Translations under genes and position numbers: made by a program | From: JBHJOF01 sp050330055 | Lineage (GTDB): Bacteria; Pseudomonadota; Alphaproteobacteria; Kiloniellales; JAKSDN01 | Direction: 5' to 3' | NCBI GenBank assembly: GCA_050330055.1 | Contig: JBHJOF010000032.1 | Location: 1 to 14,068, forward strand | DNA: 14,068 bases | The notes under the pieces: model-generated | Told to the model about the DNA's origin: nothing | The model's input: only the letters and a program-made list of their open reading frames with translations | The model's database searches: none | Shown: positions 7,498 to 11,600 of the stretch, piece after piece | Layout: every line of letters begins with the position of its first letter | How positions within the stretch are numbered: position 1 is the first letter of the stretch

Positions 7498-7716
7498 ATG
7501 AAGGAAGTGATACGCACCAACGACATGGTCAAGCTCTCCTGGCTGCAGGCCTTGCTCGCGGACGCCGGGATCGAGGCCGTCCTGCTCGACCAGCACACCA
7601 GCGTCCTGGAAGGCTCGGCCGGGGCGATCCCGCGGCGCCTCGTCGTCGATGAGTCGGACTATGCGCGGGCCGTTCAGGTGCTGTCCGAGGCCGGCGAGGG
7701 TTCAGAGCTGAAGTGA
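7498..7716 (+). CDS. DUF2007 domain protein
   Basis: A 72-residue protein with the whole DUF2007 pattern: 'MVKLSWLQALLADAGIEAVL' (the helix-strand start, in which the family compares two related small molecules or proteins), then 'IPRRLVVDESDYARAVQVL'. DUF2007 is described as a putative signal-transducing domain related in fold to the ferredoxin-like/PII type; its ligand is unknown. ATG 7498 is preferred over GTG 7468 because AAGGGG (7485-7490) lies seven bases upstream and the domain begins immediately. Its TGA overlaps the GTG of the methyltransferase (GTGA, 7713-7716), so the two are translationally coupled. No signal peptide; cytoplasmic. Confidence 0.88.
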   Translation: MKEVIRTNDMVKLSWLQALLADAGIEAVLLDQHTSVLEGSAGAIPRRLVVDESDYARAVQVLSEAGEGSELK

Positions 7717-8540
7717 AGGCTGGCGTGAGCGGAAAGGGCGGCAAGTCGCCGGCTGCCGGAGCGGAGCCGGCGGTCAGCCCGGGGGTCAGCCCGGGGATCA
7801 GCGAGGACCGCTTGTTGGGCGGGCGTCTTCTGCTGCGCCAGCCGGTCGAGGGCTACCGCGTCGCCATCGATCCCGTGCTGCTGGCCGCGGCGGTGCCGGC
7901 GGCACCGGGCGAGCGGGCGCTCGATCTGGGCTGCGGCGTCGGCGCGGCGGCGCTTTGTCTGGCCAGGCGGGTGGCAGGCGTCCTGGTCGACGGCCTCGAG
8001 CGAGAGCCGCTGCTGGTCCGATTGGCGCGCGAGAACGCGGCGCTGAACGATCTGGCCGACGCGGTTCGTGTCTTCGAGGGCGACGTCAGAACGCCGCCCG
8101 TCGGGATGCGGGCCGGCGCGCTTGCGCCGGAGCGCCATGACCACGTGCTGTGCAATCCGCCCTACCTGGAGCGCGGCGCGGCGACCCCCTCGCCCAAGGT
8201 GCTGCGCGCGGCGGCGAACCTGGAAAGCGAGGCGACGCTCGGCGACTGGGTGGCAGCGGCCCTGGGCATGGCGCGGCCGGGCGGCAGCGTCAGCTTCATC
8301 CATCGCGCCGATCGCCTCGACGCGCTGCTCGCCGTGCTGGCGGACGGGGCCGGCGAGGCGGTGGTCTTTCCGCTCTGGCCGAAGGACGGCAAGCCGGCCA
8401 AGCGGGTGATCGTCCGCGCCTGGAAGGGACGCGCGGGCGGCTATGTGACGGCGCCGGGCCTGGTGCTGCACCAGGCGGACGGCCGCTTCACCGACGCGGC
8501 CGAGGCGGTGCTGCGCCACGCCGCGGCCTTGACGTTCTGA
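7713..8540 (+). CDS. SAM-dependent methyltransferase, TrmN6/YfiC-like (COG4123 type)
   Basis: A 275-residue class I methyltransferase. S-adenosylmethionine-binding motif I is 'DLGCGVGAAAL' (71-81) and motif IV is NPPY (148-151), the signature of N6-adenine or other amino-group methylation. 'GYRVAIDPVLLAAAV' before motif I and 'PGGSVSFIHRADRLDALLAV' after motif IV are typical of the group of E. coli YfiC/TrmN6, which methylates A37 of tRNA-Val. Substrate by homology only, so no gene symbol is given. The first 33 residues are Gly/Ala/Ser/Pro-rich with a VSPG repeat and are not part of the fold. It starts at GTG 7713, overlapping the DUF2007 stop by four bases. It stands next to genes for protein synthesis (glyQS), which fits a tRNA role but does not prove it. 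Confidence 0.88.
   Translation: MKAGVSGKGGKSPAAGAEPAVSPGVSPGISEDRLLGGRLLLRQPVEGYRVAIDPVLLAAAVPAAPGERALDLGCGVGAAALCLARRVAGVLVDGLEREPLLVRLARENAALNDLADAVRVFEGDVRTPPVGMRAGALAPERHDHVLCNPPYLERGAATPSPKVLRAAANLESEATLGDWVAAALGMARPGGSVSFIHRADRLDALLAVLADGAGEAVVFPLWPKDGKPAKRVIVRAWKGRAGGYVTAPGLVLHQADGRFTDAAEAVLRHAAALTF
7773..7802 (+). repeat. in-frame 12-bp tandem repeat in the methyltransferase N-terminus
   Basis: GTC AGC CCG GGG occurs twice in tandem (7773-7796) and is followed by ATC AGC, giving VSPG-VSPG-IS. The two full copies are identical, consistent with recent slippage in the disordered N-terminal extension. Confidence 0.85.
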
Positions 8541-8550
8541 GCGCGAGCCA

Positions 8551-8579
8551 TTGGCAAGGCCGTCGGCAGGGCCTACTTT
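8551..8579 (+). promoter_or_regulatory. possible promoter of a leaderless S49 protease mRNA
   Basis: TTGGCA (five of six) at 8551-8556, 17 bases, then TACTTT (three of six) at 8574-8579. The predicted start point is within one or two bases of the ATG at 8587. No Shine-Dalgarno sequence precedes that ATG (the bases are tactttccactga), which fits a leaderless message. The -10 match is weak. Confidence 0.35.
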
Positions 8580-8586
8580 CCACTGA

Positions 8587-9456
8587 ATGGGTATCTATTC
8601 CCTGCTGTCGCGCCTGCCGGTGGTGCGCTTCACGAGGCGGCCGCCGCTGGTGGCGGTGCTGCGCCTGACCGGCGTGATCGGCAGCCTCGGGCCCCTGCGC
8701 TCGGGCCTGACCCTGGCCGGTCAGGCGCAGGCCATCGAGCGCGCCTTCAAGATGAAGCGGCTGTCGGCCGTCGCGCTGTCGATCAACTCGCCGGGCGGCT
8801 CGCCGGTGCAGTCGGCGCTGCTGGCGACGCGCATCCGCGCGCTGGCCGACGAGAAGGAGATTCCGGTCTTTGCGTTTACCGAGGACGTCGCGGCCTCGGG
8901 CGGCTACTGGCTGGCCTGTGCGGCCGACGAGATCTTCGCCGACGAGAACTCCATCGTCGGCTCGATCGGCGTCATCTCGTCCGGCTTCGGCCTGCAGGAG
9001 CTGATCAAGCGCATCGGCGTCGAGCGGCGCCTGCATACCGCGGGCGAGCGCAAGGCCATGCTCGATCCCTTCAAGCCCGAAGACCCGGAAGACCTGAAGC
9101 GGCTGGAAGCGATCCAGCAGGACATCCACGAGAGCTTCAAGGAGATGGTGCGCCGCCGTCGCGGCGCCAAGCTGAAGGCCGACGAGACGACGCTGTTCAA
9201 CGGCGAGTTCTGGACCGGCAAGCGCGCCCGCGAGCTGGGCCTGGTCGACGGCCTGGGCGAGCTGCGCCAGGTCATGCGCCAGCGCTTCGGCGACAAGGTG
9301 CAGCTCAAACGGATCGGCGGCCGGCAGCCCTGGTGGCGCCGGCGGCTCGGTGTCACTGAGGCCCTGGAACGAGCGGGGCCGCAGCCGGCCGACTGGGCCG
9401 GCGGCCTGCTCGCCGCCGTCGAGGAGCGCGCCCTGTGGTCTCGCTTCGGCCTGTGA
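8587..9456 (+). CDS. half-length S49 family serine protease (SppA/SohB-like)
   Basis: A 289-residue member of the S49 family, whose members degrade cleaved signal peptides or other membrane-associated peptides with a Ser/Lys dyad. Seen: 'LSINSPGGSPVQS' (65-76), nucleophile Ser104 in 'EDVAASGGYWLACAADEI', the 'NSIVGSIGVISS' strand, and general-base Lys156 in 'GERKAMLDPF'. The 52-residue Ser-Lys spacing equals that of Bacillus SppA (S147/K199, from memory), so it is likely active as a ring of single-domain subunits. There is no N-terminal membrane segment or signal peptide: residues 20-33 (PLVAVLRLTGVIGS) are the first strand of the fold. It is therefore either cytoplasmic or peripherally bound through its basic N-terminus (inference). 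The C-terminal 40 residues are Trp/Arg/Gly-rich and unconserved in appearance. It follows the methyltransferase by 46 bases on the same strand. Confidence 0.93.
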   Translation: MGIYSLLSRLPVVRFTRRPPLVAVLRLTGVIGSLGPLRSGLTLAGQAQAIERAFKMKRLSAVALSINSPGGSPVQSALLATRIRALADEKEIPVFAFTEDVAASGGYWLACAADEIFADENSIVGSIGVISSGFGLQELIKRIGVERRLHTAGERKAMLDPFKPEDPEDLKRLEAIQQDIHESFKEMVRRRRGAKLKADETTLFNGEFWTGKRARELGLVDGLGELRQVMRQRFGDKVQLKRIGGRQPWWRRRLGVTEALERAGPQPADWAGGLLAAVEERALWSRFGL

Positions 9457-9549
9457 GCTGCGAGCGGGGAATCAGGCTCTCGGGGCGGTAGGCAATCGCT
9501 GCTTCGCCGATCTCGATCGCCAGCATCTTCAGCCGGGCGGGCCCTTCGC

Positions 9550-9578
9550 TTGACCGCAACCACGGGCAAACCTAAAAG
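9550..9578 (+). promoter_or_regulatory. possible promoter of the zinc-ribbon gene
   Basis: TTGACC (five of six) at 9550-9555, 17 bases, TAAAAG (four of six) at 9573-9578. The start point would fall at about 9584-9586, on the ATG. The AAAAGGG that forms the -10 end also resembles a ribosome binding site, though with only three bases to the ATG, so the two readings compete. The remaining 9457-9549 shows no supported gene. Confidence 0.35.
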
Positions 9579-9583
9579 GGACG

Positions 9584-9883
9584 ATGTTCGGCTTCTCCCT
9601 GCAGAAGATCCTGGTGCTGATCGCGATCGTCGCCGCGGTCTGGTACGGCTTCAAGTTCCTGTCCCGCCTCGATGCGACCCGCAAGGCGGAGGCCAAGCTG
9701 CGCGAGCGAATGGGCGGCAAGCCATCCGGCCACAAGGCGTCCGGCCACAAGGCGTCCGGCGGGCGGGCGGCCAAGCGCGATGAGCAAGCGGACGCGGAAG
9801 ACATGGTGCTCTGCCCGGTCTGCCAGTCCTACGTGCCCGCCCGCGGCAGCAGCAACTGCGGCCGCCCCGACTGTCCCTATTAG
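9584..9883 (+). CDS. small membrane-anchored zinc-ribbon protein
   Basis: A 99-residue protein in three parts: one hydrophobic helix (about residues 5-25, LQKILVLIAIVAAVWYGFKF); a basic linker (26-75) with a SGHKA repeat; and a C-terminal four-cysteine module, 'LCPVCQSYVP' then NCGRPDCPY, with Cys77, Cys80, Cys92 and Cys97 as probable zinc ligands (C-x2-C...C-x4-C). This is the layout of small conserved proteobacterial proteins of unknown role, with an inner-membrane anchor and a cytoplasmic zinc ribbon (topology inferred from the positive residues after the helix). Start ATG 9584 follows AAAAGGG. It lies between the S49 protease and glyQ on the same strand. No function is assigned; a role in membrane quality control with the protease is conceivable but rests only on adjacency. 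Confidence 0.8.
   Translation: MFGFSLQKILVLIAIVAAVWYGFKFLSRLDATRKAEAKLRERMGGKPSGHKASGHKASGGRAAKRDEQADAEDMVLCPVCQSYVPARGSSNCGRPDCPY
9725..9760 (+). repeat. in-frame 15-bp tandem repeat, 2.4 copies
   Basis: TCC GGC CAC AAG GCG occurs twice without change (9725-9739, 9740-9754) followed by TCC GGC, encoding SGHKA-SGHKA-SG in the linker between membrane helix and zinc ribbon. Identical copies imply a recent duplication; length may vary between strains. Confidence 0.9.
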
Positions 9884-9967
9884 AGCCTGGAGCCGGGCGG
9901 GGCTTAGCGAGAAAAATCACCGCGGCACATGGCCTTGCGGTGGTCGCCCCGAGCCCAGGCGGTGCGC

Positions 9968-9996
9968 TTGATTCGCCACAGGCCGGGGGCTAAGGT
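9968..9996 (+). promoter_or_regulatory. weak candidate promoter upstream of glyQ
   Basis: TTGATT (four of six) at 9968-9973, 17 bases, TAAGGT (three of six) at 9991-9996, 42 bases before the glyQ ATG. The match is marginal and offered only because the spacing is right and glyQ is 155 bases from the previous gene. Confidence 0.2.
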
Positions 9997-10038
9997 GCGC
10001 CGGCTTTTCCGCACTGCACCACGAGCCGATCCCGCGCC

Positions 10039-10977
10039 ATGACGCTCCCATCCGCCGTTTCCACGGCCGGAAAGCCCGCAGCGGCCAACCCCGAGACCTG
10101 TTTCCAGCGCTTGATCCTCAAGCTGCAGGACTATTGGGCGCGCCAGGGCTGCGTCATCCTGCAGCCCTACGACCTGGAGGTCGGCGCCGGCACCTTCCAT
10201 CCGGCGACCACGCTGCGCTCGCTCGGGCCGGGGACCTGGAAGGCGGCCTACGTGCAGCCCTCGCGCCGGCCGACCGACGGGCGCTACGGCGATAACCCGA
10301 ACCGGCTGCAGCACTATTACCAGTTCCAGGTCATCATCAAGCCCTCGCCGCCGGACTCGCAGGAACTCTATCTGGGCTCGCTGCGCGAGATCGGCATCGA
10401 TCCCTTGAAGCACGATATTCGTTTTGTGGAGGATGATTGGGAGAGCCCGACGCTGGGCGCCTGGGGCCTCGGCTGGGAGGTCTGGTGCGACGGCATGGAG
10501 GTGACCCAGTTCACCTACTTCCAGCAGGTCGGCGGGCTCGAGTGCCGCCCGGTCACCGGCGAGATCACCTACGGGCTCGAGCGCCTGGCGATGTACGTGC
10601 AGGGCATCGAGAACGTCTACGATCTCGACTGGGACGGCATTCCGAAAGAGGCGGGCGGCAAGACCTATGGCGACGTCTTCCTGCAGGCCGAGCGCGAGTT
10701 CTCGACCTACAACTTCGAGCTGGCGACGACCGAGCGGCTGTTCCAGCACTTCAAGGACGCCGAGGCGGAGTGCAGCAAGCTGCTGTCGCAGGACCGCCTG
10801 CTGCCGCTGCCGGCCTATGACCAGTGCATGAAGGCGAGCCACATCTTCAACCTGCTCGACGCGCGCGGCGTCATCTCGGTGACCGAGCGGCAGGCCTACA
10901 TCGCCCGCGTCCGCGCGCTCGCCAAGGGCTGCTGCGAAGCCTGGCTGGCGACGCAGACCGGTGAGATTCGCTCGTGA
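10039..10977 (+). CDS. glyQ: glycyl-tRNA synthetase alpha subunit
   Basis: The 312-residue catalytic subunit of the bacterial alpha2beta2 glycyl-tRNA synthetase, which activates glycine with ATP and charges tRNA-Gly. Highly conserved blocks are seen: 'LQDYWARQGCVILQPYDLEV', 'AAYVQPSRRPTDGRYGDNPN', 'RLQHYYQFQVIIKPSP', 'HDIRFVEDDWESPTLGAWGL', 'GMEVTQFTYFQQVGGLEC' and 'TGEITYGLERLAMYVQGIEN'. Length is close to E. coli GlyQ (303), with a slightly longer N-terminus. No clear ribosome binding site precedes ATG 10039. The stop TGA (10975-10977) overlaps the start of the DUF559 gene (TGATG), and glyS follows only after about 620 bases; in most relatives the two genes are close together. A short AT-richer run (10405-10443) falls in the conserved HDIRFVEDD block. 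Confidence 0.98.
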   Translation: MTLPSAVSTAGKPAAANPETCFQRLILKLQDYWARQGCVILQPYDLEVGAGTFHPATTLRSLGPGTWKAAYVQPSRRPTDGRYGDNPNRLQHYYQFQVIIKPSPPDSQELYLGSLREIGIDPLKHDIRFVEDDWESPTLGAWGLGWEVWCDGMEVTQFTYFQQVGGLECRPVTGEITYGLERLAMYVQGIENVYDLDWDGIPKEAGGKTYGDVFLQAEREFSTYNFELATTERLFQHFKDAEAECSKLLSQDRLLPLPAYDQCMKASHIFNLLDARGVISVTERQAYIARVRALAKGCCEAWLATQTGEIRS

Positions 10978-11405
10978 TGGCGCGCGACGATACTCTCCCT
11001 CCCCCCTCGAGGGGGAGGGCCGGGGAGGGGGGCCGAACAAACGGCTACCCCCTTCGTGAGGAGCACCCGGACTCACGGTCGCACGTCAAGCTCCTGCGCA
11101 GCAACCTGACCGAGCCCGAACAGCGCCTCTGGTCGCATCTGCGCCGTCGCCAGCTCGGCGGCTTCCGTTTCCGCCGGCAAATGCCAATCGGCCCCTTTGT
11201 CGCTGACTTCGCCTGCGCATCGGAGAAGCTCGTGGTCGAGCTTGACGGTGGGCAGCATGTCGATGACGCGGCACGCGACCGTTCGCGCGACGCCTGGTTG
11301 GCGTCGCGTGGATACCGTGTCCTGCGCTTCTGGAACAACGATGTTATGCGCGATATCGACGCCGTGCTCGCTGAGATCCTGCGGCATCTGGAGGGCGGGC
11401 GATGA
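10977..11405 (+). CDS. DUF559 endonuclease-like protein (Vsr/PD-(D/E)XK type)
   Basis: A 142-residue protein whose residues 36-138 match DUF559 throughout: 'LLRSNLTEPEQRLWSHLRRR' , 'GGFRFRRQMPIGPFVADF', 'KLVVELDGGQH' and 'RGYRVLRFWNNDVM'. The family is related to very-short-patch repair and restriction endonucleases; Asp77 (VADF), Glu89 and Asp90 (VELDGG) and His94 are the likely metal-site residues, so the fold appears intact. Its biological role is not established. Residues 6-19 are encoded by repeat R1. No ATG, GTG or TTG lies in frame between R1 and the domain, so translation must begin at ATG 10977 (or GTG 10974), overlapping the glyQ stop. The stop at 11405 forms ATGA with a short downstream frame. 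The gene is enclosed by inverted repeats R1 and R2, which suggests it came with them. Confidence 0.88.
   Translation: MARDDTLPPPSRGRAGEGGRTNGYPLREEHPDSRSHVKLLRSNLTEPEQRLWSHLRRRQLGGFRFRRQMPIGPFVADFACASEKLVVELDGGQHVDDAARDRSRDAWLASRGYRVLRFWNNDVMRDIDAVLAEILRHLEGGR
10998..11033 (+). repeat. R1: GC-rich 36-bp repeat, forward copy
   Basis: It begins CCT-C6-T-CGA and continues G5-A-G3-CC-G4-A-G6-C. The left half is a near-perfect palindrome around CTCGAG. The right half has four G-runs with loops of 1, 2 and 1 bases, a G-quadruplex-type pattern on the sense strand. It differs from R3 at one of 36 positions and from inverted R2 at three. It starts 20 bases after the glyQ stop and is translated as the N-terminus of the DUF559 protein. 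Confidence 0.92.
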
Positions 11406-11421
11406 AGGCACTTTTTCATTG

Positions 11422-11457
11422 GCCCCCCTCCCTAACCCTCCCCCTCGAGGGGGGAGG
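11422..11457 (-). repeat. R2: GC-rich 36-bp repeat, inverted copy
   Basis: On the minus strand it reads as R1 except that the CCG between the second and third G-runs is TTA (33 of 36 identical). It lies 17 bases after the DUF559 stop. In RNA it could pair along almost its whole length with either R1 (enclosing the gene) or R3 (a hairpin in front of glyS). Confidence 0.92.
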
Positions 11458-11503
11458 GGATTCGGGTAGCGCCCTGCGGTCGCGTTCAGTTCGAATCGGC
11501 ATG

Positions 11504-11528
11504 AGTCGCGTTGATTGCAAGCGCGACT
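11504..11528 (+). other. small hairpin in the R2-R3 spacer
   Basis: AGTCGCG (11504-11510) pairs with CGCGACT (11522-11528), and TTG/CAA extends the stem inward past one bulged G, leaving the loop ATTG. It sits at the centre of the R2-R3 inverted pair and would cap the large stem they can form. No terminator T-run follows. Confidence 0.5.
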
Positions 11529-11536
11529 ATTTACCC

Positions 11537-11572
11537 CCTCCCCCCTTGAGGGGGAGGGCCGGGGAGGGGGGC
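11537..11572 (+). repeat. R3: GC-rich 36-bp repeat, forward copy
   Basis: Identical to R1 at 35 of 36 positions (TTGA for TCGA in the centre). It ends 28 bases before the glyS ATG, so its G-runs and hairpin lie in the glyS leader. The glyS start has no ribosome binding site of its own, and the G-rich tail of R3 is too far away to serve as one. Confidence 0.92.
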
Positions 11573-11600
11573 GGACACCAAGCGTCTTCCGTGTTTGGCC

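Larger units (their letters stand above)
10998..11572 (+). other. putative repeat-bounded DUF559 cassette inserted between glyQ and glyS
   Basis: The interval has R1 forward, a DUF559 gene, R2 inverted, a 79-base spacer and R3 forward. R1/R2 flank the gene as inverted repeats; R1/R3 are direct repeats at the outer edges, 20 bases after glyQ and 28 bases before glyS. I see no target-site duplication and no transposase. By analogy with REP elements mobilised by REP-associated tyrosine transposases, the nuclease may maintain or move the repeats; that is inference. Confidence 0.45.

Noticed and set aside
9353..9559. Minus-strand frame over the gap between the S49 and zinc-ribbon genes
   Set aside because: Runs antisense into the S49 gene, Arg/Pro/Ser-rich, no start signal and no family resemblance.
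9904..11076. Open frame of 390 codons antisense to glyQ and R1
   Set aside because: Shadow of glyQ; the plus-strand protein has unmistakable conserved blocks.
10998..11572. R1-R3 as a CRISPR array or transposon with transposase
   Set aside because: Copies are irregularly spaced, one is inverted, and there are no cas genes, transposase or visible target-site duplication.
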